From contig NZ_CP056047.1 of NCBI RefSeq assembly GCF_021559775.1, positions 496,001-560,000 of the forward strand: a stretch of 64,000 bases of DNA. Reading direction: 5' to 3'. Each line of letters begins with the position of its first letter. Position 1 is the first letter of the stretch. The notes beneath the pieces are model-generated. The model was not told the DNA's origin and did no database searches. It saw only the letters and a program-made list of their open reading frames with translations. The position numbers and the translations under genes were made by a program. Positions 27,864-35,869 of the stretch are shown here, in pieces. The stretch is from Gillisella vitis (GTDB lineage: Bacteria > Pseudomonadota > Alphaproteobacteria > Rhizobiales > Rhizobiaceae).

Positions 27864-28763
27864 ATGACCATCCGTTTCATTCGTCCCGTTTCCATCGCCG
27901 CCCGCTGGGCCTGGCGGCTGGCGTTTTTGTCCCTGCTGTTGCTGGTGGTGGCCTGGCTTGGGTTCCGTTTCGGCCCGCTGTCCATGCCGAGCTTCGTGCT
28001 TGTGGTTCTGCTCTGTGGCGGGTTGGCGGCGCTATCGGTGCCGTTTGCTCTCTGGGGCCTGTGGCGGCTCTGGTCGATCGGCGCAAAGGGCGGCTTGGCT
28101 GCCAGCCGGGCGTTGGTCATCGCGGCTCTGCCGCTTTCGGTGCTGGGGCTAGCCGCTGAGCGCTACCAGACCCGGCCGGAGCTTTATGAAGTGGTCAGCG
28201 ACCCCACCGATCCGCCCGGCTGGATCTTGTCCCCAGCGTCGAAATCCAGCTGGCTGCCGCGCCCACTGAGCGATGCCGTTGTTCAAGCCCGTCTACAGGC
28301 CGAGGCCTATCCGACCCTGACCGTGCGCCGCTATGACGGGGCGTTGGACCGGGTCTATCAAGCGGTGCGCAAAGTGGCGTCCGACCAGCGCTGGAGCGTA
28401 ACGGCCACGCGCGGGGCCGCTTATGCCCGCCCGGATTTTCAGGCCCCGGCAACAGTCTCCGGGACACAAACCGGGCCTGCACCCGTGCCGGTGCCAACCC
28501 CGCGTCCACAGCCGCAGGCCCAGGATCTCATTCCCGATAACGAGCCGCCCGGGGTGATCCGCATCCAGGCCACCACCCGCAATTTCATTCTTGGCTTCCC
28601 CTTCGATATTCTCATTCGGTTGCGGGAAGAAGAGGAAACGGTGTTGGTCGATATCAGAGTTTCCAGCCGCTACGGTCCCCACGATCTCGGTTTTGCCGCC
28701 GCCATCGCCAATGGCTACCTGACGGCGTTGGATGGCGAATTGCTGGGTATCGCCAGCCAGTGA
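27864..28763 (+). CDS. DUF1499 family membrane protein
   Basis: The protein has 299 residues and three or four hydrophobic segments at residues about 14-110, then a soluble DUF1499 domain (about 120-299) with VRRYDGALDRVYQAV and the closing VDIRVSSRYGPHDLGFAAA. A proline-rich linker (PVPVPTPRPQPQ) sits inside the domain. DUF1499 proteins are widespread in Rhizobiales and have no known activity. ATG 27864 was chosen over a TTG at 27828; GGAG lies 13 bases upstream, rather far. It ends 40 bases from the convergent metallo-hydrolase gene. Confidence 0.8.
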   Translation: MTIRFIRPVSIAARWAWRLAFLSLLLLVVAWLGFRFGPLSMPSFVLVVLLCGGLAALSVPFALWGLWRLWSIGAKGGLAASRALVIAALPLSVLGLAAERYQTRPELYEVVSDPTDPPGWILSPASKSSWLPRPLSDAVVQARLQAEAYPTLTVRRYDGALDRVYQAVRKVASDQRWSVTATRGAAYARPDFQAPATVSGTQTGPAPVPVPTPRPQPQAQDLIPDNEPPGVIRIQATTRNFILGFPFDILIRLREEEETVLVDIRVSSRYGPHDLGFAAAIANGYLTALDGELLGIASQ

Positions 28764-28803
28764 TCGCTGATCGGACCGGTGATATCTTCAGCTCATGTGC
28801 TGA

Positions 28804-29730
28804 TCAAGCCGGGTGAAACCGGCTGTCGGCCAAGGCTGGCCCTTCGCATTGGACAGCGCCCCGTGCCACCAGATCTTCCAGATGCGCCAGAATAGACAGG
28901 GCAGCGGGCTTATAGAGATCGGGGCTGATATTGTGGTAAATGGCGGCCAACATCTCGTCTATCGTCCTGTCTCCGGCCTGAACGCGGCCAAGAATGGTCT
29001 CTTCGCGGTTCAGTCGATGGCCTTTCAGCCGGGAGACGTGGTCGAGGGGAGACAGAACCGGCCCACCATGCCCGGGCAGATAGGCCAGATCGTCGCGCGC
29101 CAGCAGAACATCCAGCGAGGCCATGTAATCGCGCATCGATCCGTCGGGTGGCGCAATCACCGTTGACGCCCAGGCCATGACATGATCGCCGGAAAACAGG
29201 ATGCCGGTTCCAGCAAGCGCGAAGGCGGCATGGTTGGCGGCATGGCCGGGGGTCAGCACGGTTTCCAGTGCCCAGCCATCCCCCTCCAGCCGCTCGGTAT
29301 CGCCAAGGGTGATGTCAGGAGCGAAATCCCGGTCGCCGCTCTCGGTAAACGCCGCCGTCTCGCCAGGGTGCAAGGGGCGCGCCAGCCGGTGTCGGCCCTC
29401 GGCCACCAGCTTTGCTCCGGTCAGGTCTTGCAGCCGCAGGGCAAGGCCGGAATGGTCGCGGTGGGTATGGGTGACGATGATATGGCTGACTTCGCGACCG
29501 CGCAGCGCCAATTGCAAAGCATGGAAATGCGCAGGGTTATCGGGGCCGGGATCGATCACACAGACCGATTTTTCACCGATGATATAGGTGTTCGTGCCCA
29601 TATAGGTCATGGCGGAAGGATTATTGGCGGTGACCCGTTCGACGCCATTGATAATGGGCACGCGGCGTCCATGGTCGGCACGATAATCGGTGCTTATTTG
29701 TGGCTGGCTGATATGGGGCTGGCTTGTCAT
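28804..29730 (-). CDS. MBL-fold metallo-hydrolase (LACTB2-like)
   Basis: A 308-residue cytosolic hydrolase. The zinc motif THTHRDHSG is complete, with later ligands in TPGHAANH and SGDHVMAW and the C-terminal PGHGGPV. The family includes LACTB2-like endoribonucleases and glyoxalase-II-type thioesterases, so the substrate is not fixed. The C-terminal 80 residues form the helical winged domain found in LACTB2 relatives. It is followed on the opposite orientation by the DUF1499 gene and preceded by the cupin gene at 53 bases on the same strand, so it is probably second in a small unit. Confidence 0.85.
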   Translation of the reverse strand: MTSQPHISQPQISTDYRADHGRRVPIINGVERVTANNPSAMTYMGTNTYIIGEKSVCVIDPGPDNPAHFHALQLALRGREVSHIIVTHTHRDHSGLALRLQDLTGAKLVAEGRHRLARPLHPGETAAFTESGDRDFAPDITLGDTERLEGDGWALETVLTPGHAANHAAFALAGTGILFSGDHVMAWASTVIAPPDGSMRDYMASLDVLLARDDLAYLPGHGGPVLSPLDHVSRLKGHRLNREETILGRVQAGDRTIDEMLAAIYHNISPDLYKPAALSILAHLEDLVARGAVQCEGPALADSRFHPA

Positions 29731-29783
29731 GATCTATCAAAACTCAAGGGCGAACGGTGCCAGGAACAGACATGGCAGGCCCC

Positions 29784-30080
29784 TCATTTATATTCGATTT
29801 CAATAAAGCTCATCGGCCGCGTGCCGCCATTGACGACATTGTGCTCCACGCCCGCCTCGCGCCGGTAAGCCTCGCCAGCCCGGCTGGTGACGCGTCGTTC
29901 GCCGGCTGTGTCCTCGATCAGGAAGTCGCAATCCGTCATTGGCACCACGACATAGCCAAGTCCATGGACATGATGGCCGGTGGCGGCCCCCGGCTCGAAA
30001 TCCCAGCGCGTCACCCGCACCACGGCATCATCGATCAAAAGCGTGGAAATGGCAGGCGGGCGAGCGGAATATCCGGGCAT
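29784..30080 (-). CDS. cupin-domain protein
   Basis: A 98-residue single-domain cupin. The first metal-binding box reads GHHVHGLGYVVVP and the second HNVVNGGTRPM, which gives two or three His plus one Glu ligand. Such proteins are small oxygenases, isomerases or binding proteins. The start at 30080 has AAGGA seven bases upstream; a TTG at 30101 extends it by seven residues. It lies just upstream of the metallo-hydrolase gene on the same strand. No substrate can be assigned. Confidence 0.8.
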   Translation of the reverse strand: MPGYSARPPAISTLLIDDAVVRVTRWDFEPGAATGHHVHGLGYVVVPMTDCDFLIEDTAGERRVTSRAGEAYRREAGVEHNVVNGGTRPMSFIEIEYK

Positions 30081-30163
30081 GTCGAAATCCTTATCCTGCA
30101 AGCGTGTCTCGAAAAAATTCTATGATAAGCATGCTGGTTGCGGAGTAAAGCTGTTGACGCGCC

Positions 30164-30197
30164 AAAAGAAAGCACCCCGTTCCAGGGAAGGGGTGCT
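30164..30197 (-). terminator. terminator of the PfpI-family gene
   Basis: Read on the minus strand: stem AGCACCCC with GGGGTGCT and a run TTTCTTTT, 25 bases after the stop at 30222. Confidence 0.8.
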
Positions 30198-30221
30198 CCA
30201 TTTTTCAGATGGGAAAACAGA

Positions 30222-30782
30222 TCAGGCGGCGCGCCGCTCATGACGGCCTTCTTCGACTTCCTCGACGATTTTCGCGACGAACGCATCGAGATCGCCTGGA
30301 TTTCGCGAGGTGATAATGCCCTGATCGGCAACCACGGTCTGGTCAACCCAGCGGGCACCGGCATTTTTCACATCGGTGCGGATCGATGCATAGGACGTTG
30401 CCTGACGGCCGCGCAATGCATCAGCTTCAACCAGCAGCCAAGGCCCATGGCAGACAGCAGCGACGACTTTGCCGGAGGCGACGAAATCGCGCACCAGTTG
30501 GACGGCCTTGGCATCGGCCCGCAGGATATCCGGATTGATCTGGCCACCGGGAATAACCAGCGCATCGTAATTGCTGGCAGAAGCCTCTTCGACAGTGAGG
30601 TCGACATCGACCGTGTCACCCCAGTTCTTGTCGTCCCAGCTTTTGATCGGCTGCTTTTTCAAGGAGGCGATGGTCACGGACGCGCCCTTGGCCTTCAACT
30701 GATCCAGCGGAACCCGCAATTCCGAACGCTCATAGCCATCAGTGGCAAGAATAAGGATCTTTGCTTCATTAATCTTTGTCAT
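30222..30782 (-). CDS. DJ-1/PfpI family protein (type 1 glutamine amidotransferase-like)
   Basis: A 186-residue protein of the YhbO/PfpI branch. The nucleophile elbow AVCHGPWLL carries the Cys followed by His, and GYERSEL supplies the conserved Glu near residue 20. Relatives act as general stress proteins; protease and deglycase/glyoxalase activities have been reported and debated. The start at 30782 follows AAGGACTTAGAG; the ATG at 30821 is unlikely. It has its own terminator and is monocistronic. Confidence 0.9.
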   Translation of the reverse strand: MTKINEAKILILATDGYERSELRVPLDQLKAKGASVTIASLKKQPIKSWDDKNWGDTVDVDLTVEEASASNYDALVIPGGQINPDILRADAKAVQLVRDFVASGKVVAAVCHGPWLLVEADALRGRQATSYASIRTDVKNAGARWVDQTVVADQGIITSRNPGDLDAFVAKIVEEVEEGRHERRAA

Positions 30783-30986
30783 CTCTAAGTCCTTTTCTGT
30801 TTCGTGGTGGTTCATCATCACAACAGATGGGGCGGGGGATCGTTCCGAAATTTATTAACCTTTGAAAGACGATACTCCTCGACGCTTTCCACGAAAAATA
30901 TCAAATCAGCGATTGCAGCCCGTGCGCGCTTTTGCTAATGACCGGCATGCCAAACGCGCGGCATCATTGATCCGCGTGCATTGTGA

Positions 30987-31060
30987 TGGGGCGTAGCCAA
31001 GCGGTAAGGCAGTGGTTTTTGGTACCGCCATCCCTGGTTCGAATCCAGGCGCCCCAGCCA
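30987..31060 (+). tRNA. tRNA-Gln (anticodon TTG)
   Basis: A 74-base cloverleaf with encoded CCA. Acceptor TGGGGCG pairs with CGCCCCA; anticodon arm GTGGT-TTTTGGT-ACCGC gives TTG; T-loop TTCGAAT. No integrated element borders it. Confidence 0.95.
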
Positions 31061-31169
31061 CTGCTTCGATGCCACATCGTTGAGATCGACGTCAGAAGGC
31101 TGATGGTCGAAAACAAAAGTGGATTGCCTTAGAAAACGGGTGAGACTTTTGCTGGACGAACGCCTGAAA

Positions 31170-31187
31170 CGGGCTTTTGAAAGCCCG
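31170..31187 (-). terminator. hairpin after the 28-residue peptide gene
   Basis: On the minus strand CGGGCTT pairs with AAGCCCG, followed by TTTC, six bases after the stop of the small ORF. Confidence 0.55.
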
Positions 31188-31192
31188 CCCTC

Positions 31193-31279
31193 TCAAAAAA
31201 TAAGCTTGAGCAGCAAGACGACGACGATCAGACCGATCAGGAAAATGGCCCCGATCGTGCCACCAATGAATTTCAGCAT
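31193..31279 (-). CDS. 28-residue single-pass membrane protein
   Basis: ATG at 31279 follows GGAG at seven bases' spacing. The peptide starts MLKFIGGTIGAIFLIGL and continues as one hydrophobic helix with a Lys near each end, ending LLLKLIF. Its length suits a single membrane span. A hairpin with Ts follows. The combination of ribosome site, TM helix and terminator supports a real gene too short for normal calling. Function unknown; similar microproteins regulate membrane complexes. Confidence 0.6.
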   Translation of the reverse strand: MLKFIGGTIGAIFLIGLIVVVLLLKLIF

Positions 31280-31514
31280 TTTTCTACTCCTTCGATTGTC
31301 AGCAGCCGATAGAAGATGCGATCCGCGACTGACTGTTTCAGGTCTTTCAACGATCTAGGCTGACTTGAGTTCCAATCCCGACCAGGCGATGACGTTTCTG
31401 GACCATTGCCGCTGCCTGGTAAATTCAATGAGAGATCGCTGTTTCATGGTTTGCCAATGCATACCAGATCGATTACCTATGCCGCCGAAAAGCATGCTTT
31501 GAAGGTTGTGGGCC

Positions 31515-32372
31515 GTGAATGTAGATTTTCAGGATAGTGTCGGGCATGGCATATCCTTCAAATATTCCCCGACATCGTTATCTGCCCTGACGCTGGATGA
31601 GCTGCGGCATCTCATTTCCGAACTCAATATGTTTTCCGAACAGTTGGGCTGCGTGGTCTTCGAGGGAGATGGATCGAGCAAGACCGATCTGGTGATCTTC
31701 GGCGGAAATCTTGAGCGCTTTTCGATGCTGTCGGTGGCCCGAGGCCTCGGATCAAGGGTTTTCTATTTTCAGGATACGGTCAGCTGGTGGTATGGCGGGT
31801 CGAACTTGCTGCCGGATATCGATGGCATTGCGTCCTTTTTACGTCGCTATATCGGGCGCCAATTTATTGGGAGCCGGCCCTGTCTGGTGTTTGGCCAGTC
31901 TTCCGGCGGCTATGCGGCGCTTGCGCTTGGTGCCATGTGCCCCCATTACGACGTGCTTGCCTGTTCACCGCAAACCTTTGCCGATGCGGAGTTGAAGCGC
32001 CGTTTGCAAATATCACCCTCGCTGGCGGTGCAGCATACGCCAGATCACCTGCTCGATATCGAGGATTTGTATAGGGCTTCCACCCGGACGGGCATGGCCG
32101 CAGCAATTTTTTCAGCCTCGGAATTTACCAATCCGTATTATAATCATTTCTGGATGGACCATTTGCACATGGCTAAGGTCGCGCATGTGGCATCGATTGA
32201 CGTATTTCTGGCTGCCTCGTCCAACCACTCGATTGTCTTTCAAAGAGCGCGGCTGTTTTCGGAGTTCCTGAAAGAGCTTCTGGAAGCGGGAGGAAAGAAG
32301 GCCCGCGTCAAGCAAGAGATCGTTCAAAGACTGGTACATGCCATCCAGCCCTCGGACGCGCCGGACGAGTAA
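31515..32372 (+). CDS. hypothetical protein with alpha/beta-hydrolase-like nucleophile elbow
   Basis: I do not recognise the family with confidence. The product is about 285 residues from GTG 31515 (GAAGG ten bases upstream; TTG 31506 also possible). VFGQSSGGYAALALG holds a GxSxG elbow with Ser near residue 129, preceded by a strand and followed by a helix, as in esterases and peptidyl hydrolases. A candidate His is in SSNHSIVF near the C-terminus. There is no signal peptide. It is a lone gene between the small membrane peptide and the convergent SnoaL-like gene. A serine hydrolase or acyl-transfer role is possible. Confidence 0.6.
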   Translation: MNVDFQDSVGHGISFKYSPTSLSALTLDELRHLISELNMFSEQLGCVVFEGDGSSKTDLVIFGGNLERFSMLSVARGLGSRVFYFQDTVSWWYGGSNLLPDIDGIASFLRRYIGRQFIGSRPCLVFGQSSGGYAALALGAMCPHYDVLACSPQTFADAELKRRLQISPSLAVQHTPDHLLDIEDLYRASTRTGMAAAIFSASEFTNPYYNHFWMDHLHMAKVAHVASIDVFLAASSNHSIVFQRARLFSEFLKELLEAGGKKARVKQEIVQRLVHAIQPSDAPDE

Positions 32373-32399
32373 GGTCATACTCTGTCGACAATAGCCTCT

Positions 32400-32810
32400 T
32401 CAAGGCTTGGTGCCAGATGGCGACCGAAGTTGAGCCTCGATGGCGACCTTGTCTATGACCGACCAGACATTGGCGATTTTCGATCCGTTGAAGTCATAGA
32501 AGACGTTTTCGGTAAAAGCCACCCGGCGCCCATTGACGGGCACTCCCAGAAACAGGCCTTTGGGAGAGCAATCAAAGCAGAGGCGCGCGGCAATCTGCTG
32601 TGGCTCGCAGACGATCCGTTGAATGTCGAACCGCAGGTCCGGTATATCGATAAAGTCTTGAACCAACATGTCGCGGTAGCCATGAAGCTTGAGCAAGCGG
32701 TCGTTGTGGCGAACCTCGGCATCGACAAAGATGCCCAATTCATCCCAGGCCTGGCGGTTGAGGCAATCGATATAGGCACGGTACTGGTCTACAAGCTGTT
32801 TTACCGGCAT
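32400..32810 (-). CDS. SnoaL-like / NTF2-fold protein
   Basis: A 136-residue single-domain protein. The start ([18 protein letters not shown]), [15 protein letters not shown] and the closing [17 protein letters not shown] match the SnoaL-like polyketide-cyclase/ester-cyclase family (NTF2 fold). GGAGG lies ideally placed upstream. It overlaps the end of the CLC-F gene by ten bases on the same strand, so it is co-translated under the same fluoride riboswitch. The family includes small hydrolases and isomerases; a role in fluoride or organofluorine handling is only inferred from position. Confidence 0.78.
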   Translation of the reverse strand: MPVKQLVDQYRAYIDCLNRQAWDELGIFVDAEVRHNDRLLKLHGYRDMLVQDFIDIPDLRFDIQRIVCEPQQIAARLCFDCSPKGLFLGVPVNGRRVAFTENVFYDFNGSKIANVWSVIDKVAIEAQLRSPSGTKP

Positions 32811-34249
32811 TTTGGCCCTCCTTGTTGGTGATCATCGGAACATGCCTGACTCAGGGATTTGCTGCTGCGGCTTTTGTCGTTGTCTTCCTGGCTTGGCGCA
32901 GACCTCGTTACGCGCAGATGGCGCACCGCGATACCTGCGGGGATGTGACCGGCGGCATGCTTTGGCACGCCGATGCGCTGCGAAAGGTAGATGCTGGAAT
33001 GGCCGCTGGTGAGATAGGCGGTGAAACAGGCGACAGCGAGATAGACGGCATGGGTGGCGCCGAACAGCTCCAGGCCCATGATCATGCAGGCAAGCGGTGT
33101 ATTGGTGGCCCCGGCAAAAACGGCGACGAAGCCGAGGCCGGCAAACAGGTCTGTCGGCGCGCCGGTCAGGCCCGCCAATGCATTGCCAAGTCCCGCCCCG
33201 ATGAAGAACAGTGGCGTGACTTCACCGCCCTTGAAACCGGCACTGAGGGTAACGACGGTAAACAGCGCCTTCCAGGCCCAGCTCCATGCATCCACATGAT
33301 CCGGGCGGAAAAAGCTGAGAATGGTGACATCGCCCGGATTGGGTGACCAGACGCCCAGCCCCAGATAATCGCGGGTGCCGAGCAGCCAGACCAAGGCAAG
33401 CAGAATGGCGCTGGCCAGCACCGGACGCAGGGGTGCAGAGGGAAGCAAGGCTTTGTAAGCAGCACCTGCCAGATGCGAAATCTCGGCAAAACCATGTGCC
33501 GCCAGCCCAAATACGGCTCCGGCAAACACCACCTTGAGCATGATCAGTGCGTCGAGATGAAACCCGCCGCTATCCGGCATGTTCTTGAGATAGGCGATGA
33601 CGTAATGGGTATGGCTCGCCCCCCAGGCCTGGCAGGTCCAGTCGGCCACCACGGCAGCCAGGAGAGCCGGGAGCAGGGCCTCATATTGCATCCGGCCAAT
33701 GGTCAGCACTTCCAGGGCAAACACCGCGCCAGCAATCGGCGTGCCGAAGACCGCGCCGAAGCCTGCGGCAATCCCGGCCATCAGCAGGATGCGGACATCG
33801 CCTTGTGCCAGCCGGAAGAGCTTTGCAAAGGCGCTGGCAAGGCTACCGCCGAGCTGCACCGCCGTGCCTTCCCGTCCCGCGGAACCGCCGACCAGATGGG
33901 TCAAGACCGTGCTCACCAGAATGAACGGCGCCATGCGTAACGGCACGCCGCCGCCCGGCTCGTGGATCTGCTCGACGATCAGGTTGTTACCGCCTTCTGC
34001 CGCTTTGCCAAAGCGCTGATAGGCCCAAACCATGGCAAACCCGGCAATTGGCATGGCATAGATCAGATCGGGATAGGCAAACCGCTGCCGCGTTGCCTCA
34101 TCCAGGCTCCACAGAAACAGGGCGACGAGCGAGCCAACCATGACGGCCATCGGCACCGTGACGGCGATCCATTTTGTCAGGCTGCGGATCTGGTGCAAAC
34201 GAAGACCAATAAATAAACGAAGGTCAGGAAATGCTGGGATCGTCCTCAT
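32801..34249 (-). CDS. CLC-F type fluoride/proton antiporter
   Basis: A 482-residue CLC membrane protein. The chloride-selectivity motif GSGIP is replaced by GNNLI at residues 87-91, GREGT appears at 125-129 instead of GREGP, and the inner proton Glu pair is FALEVL with Val. These changes mark the CLC-F branch, which exports fluoride. Annotation pipelines often call such proteins voltage-gated chloride channels. A fluoride riboswitch lies upstream and is decisive for the substrate. GGGAGC precedes ATG 34249. The last 60 residues are a hydrophilic cytoplasmic tail with no CBS domains. A SnoaL-like gene overlaps the end. Confidence 0.92.
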   Translation of the reverse strand: MRTIPAFPDLRLFIGLRLHQIRSLTKWIAVTVPMAVMVGSLVALFLWSLDEATRQRFAYPDLIYAMPIAGFAMVWAYQRFGKAAEGGNNLIVEQIHEPGGGVPLRMAPFILVSTVLTHLVGGSAGREGTAVQLGGSLASAFAKLFRLAQGDVRILLMAGIAAGFGAVFGTPIAGAVFALEVLTIGRMQYEALLPALLAAVVADWTCQAWGASHTHYVIAYLKNMPDSGGFHLDALIMLKVVFAGAVFGLAAHGFAEISHLAGAAYKALLPSAPLRPVLASAILLALVWLLGTRDYLGLGVWSPNPGDVTILSFFRPDHVDAWSWAWKALFTVVTLSAGFKGGEVTPLFFIGAGLGNALAGLTGAPTDLFAGLGFVAVFAGATNTPLACMIMGLELFGATHAVYLAVACFTAYLTSGHSSIYLSQRIGVPKHAAGHIPAGIAVRHLRVTRSAPSQEDNDKSRSSKSLSQACSDDHQQGGPKCR

Positions 34250-34308
34250 TTTGACGCTCCCGAAACGGTAAATTCAATTGGAAAAAACAGCCTGGAAATT
34301 CTGGACAT

Positions 34309-34402
34309 GACTCTACCCCTTCGCCTTGGCGTGTTGAGTAGGAGTCATCGGCTTCATCAAGGAAGCGGTTCGGCTTCGTGCCCGGCAGAATCCATTGCCG
34401 TT
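34309..34402 (-). promoter_or_regulatory. fluoride (crcB-type) riboswitch with expression platform
   Basis: Read on the minus strand, the aptamer (34402-34338) begins GGCAATGGATTCTGCC, continues with CCGAACCGC and ends GATGACTCCTAC. These are the three conserved blocks of the fluoride class (GGNGAUGG..CC stem, AACCGC, and GAUGN-CCUAC). Downstream, GTAGAGTC (34316-34309) can pair with GACTCCTAC, the 3' end of the aptamer, to form an alternative stem; TTTTTT follows at about 34285. Binding fluoride should favour the aptamer and allow expression of the CLC-F gene, 88 bases away. Confidence 0.85.
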
Positions 34403-34837
34403 ACAGTCGAATATCGATTGACACCCATGAAAGTCAATGGGGGCAGGACGGAGGGCGCGGTTTTTTCATCGTTGATAGCATCGTTCTGTTTCGGTTTTGC
34501 CGCACGATGCTCTCGTCGCAGCGATGTCTGCAACCAAGGGCAAAATCCAGAAAGTTAATCGCAAAAGCGCGTTGTTTATCCTCCGTTCACCATCTTCCTT
34601 GGGCAGGACTTAACCTTAACGGCCCTATAAATCATCCATCCGCTTTTACGAAATTCGGTCTTTTGGGAACGTCTGGCGGGGGCGTCTGTTTGGGGAAATT
34701 CTGACTTTGGAGCCGTTGAACGTGGTTGCCTGCGCATCCACGAACCGTTTCCTGTTGTCGTCGGGTGACTGGATGTTTGCAGCCCTCGCGACAGCGAGGT
34801 GACATGCTGTCCAGTATTGCGGACGGCTTGTGTTTCG

Positions 34838-34885
34838 CCTGTTTTGTATTGAGCCTGTTTTGTACTGAGCCCGTTTTGTACTGAG
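34838..34885 (+). repeat. 16-bp tandem repeat, three copies, before flagellin
   Basis: Unit CCTGTTTTGTACTGAG at 34838, 34854 and 34870 with one base difference in the first and one in the third. The array ends 15 bases before the flagellin ATG, inside the leader. Confidence 0.88.
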
Positions 34886-34900
34886 TATGTGAGTGAGCGT

Positions 34901-35866
34901 ATGACGAGTAAAAACACCAATGTTGCGGCGTATACCGCGCTTCAAAGCCTGCGCCATACAGTGTCCAGCCGCGATGATAGTCAGGCGCGGGTCACGACCG
35001 GTTACCGGGTCGCCACCGCGGCTGATGATGCCGCCTATTGGTCGATTGCCACGACGATGCGCTCCGACAATCGATCCTTGTCTGCGGTGCAGGATGCCTT
35101 GTCCATGGCCGCTGGCGTGCTGGACACGGCTGAAAGTGGCATGAGTACGTCGACCGATCTGATGATGGATGTGAAGGCGCGTCTGGTGCTGGCGCGTGAA
35201 GGCGGCACCTCACGCGACAAGATCAATACCGAACTGGACGAGATCCGCGATCAGTTCCGCTCCATCGCCGAATCCTCCTCCTTTTCCAAGGAAAACTGGC
35301 TATTGCGCTCTTCCACGAGCGACAAGGACAATCGCAATCTGGTCGGCTCCTTCGTGCGTGATGGCGAAGGCCGGATCAGCATCAACACGATTGATTACAA
35401 TGCTGGCGGCGATCCGGGCACGTCCGAGGTCAATTACCTGATCGACGATCTGGATGGGGAAGGGGGTATTCTCACCGGGTCCGGCTTTGCGACGGAGCTT
35501 GGCACGGCCAAGACCTGGGTGATGTTCAATGGCTCCAAGGCCTCTACGACCCATGACGAGATCAGGCTGGAAGACAGCACCACGAATGCCGATATCGATG
35601 ACATGATCAAGGTGGTCGATGCCATGGCCGAACGGATGAATGGCGTAGCGAGTACGCTGGGTGCGATGAGCAACCGGGTGGAGATGCAGTATGAATTTTC
35701 CAAGGACCTGCAAGGCTCGATCAGCAAGGGCGTCGGCAATATGGTCGATACCGACATGAACCTGGAATCGAGCCGCCTGAAAGCCCTCCAGGCCAAGGAG
35801 CAACTCGGCATCAAATCCCTGTCTATCGTCAATACCAGTGTGCAATCCCTCTCGCAGTTGTTGTAA
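34901..35866 (+). CDS. flagellin
   Basis: The product, 321 residues, is a secreted structural protein of the flagellar filament. The N-terminal D0/D1 part (NTNVAAYTALQSLRHTVSS, then TGYRVATAADDAAYWSIA) and the C-terminal part (SRLKALQAKEQLGIKSLSIVN) are the conserved flagellin coiled-coil halves; the middle is variable. Usual rhizobial flagellins start MTSINTNVAAMTAL; this one reads MTSKNTNVAAYTAL, a mild divergence. ATG 34901 is preferred over GTG 34889. The gene is alone, away from any flagellar cluster, between two CLC genes. No strong ribosome site is present; tandem repeats occupy the leader. Confidence 0.9.
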   Translation: MTSKNTNVAAYTALQSLRHTVSSRDDSQARVTTGYRVATAADDAAYWSIATTMRSDNRSLSAVQDALSMAAGVLDTAESGMSTSTDLMMDVKARLVLAREGGTSRDKINTELDEIRDQFRSIAESSSFSKENWLLRSSTSDKDNRNLVGSFVRDGEGRISINTIDYNAGGDPGTSEVNYLIDDLDGEGGILTGSGFATELGTAKTWVMFNGSKASTTHDEIRLEDSTTNADIDDMIKVVDAMAERMNGVASTLGAMSNRVEMQYEFSKDLQGSISKGVGNMVDTDMNLESSRLKALQAKEQLGIKSLSIVNTSVQSLSQLL

Positions 35867-35869
35867 CTG

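Larger units (their letters stand above)
34250..34900. other. divergent control region: fluoride riboswitch and flagellin leader
   Basis: The 651 bases between CLC-F and flagellin hold the fluoride riboswitch (34309-34402) on the minus strand and 16-bp tandem repeats (34838-34885) before flagellin. ORFs here on both strands lack support. Confidence 0.6.

Noticed and set aside
27569..28159. ORF overlapping the DUF1499 gene in another frame
   Set aside because: Its composition is a frame shadow of the GC-rich DUF1499 gene and it lacks a ribosome site and any family feature.
34838..34885. Short CRISPR-like array
   Set aside because: The 16-bp units abut with no spacers and no cas genes are present; it is a plain tandem repeat.
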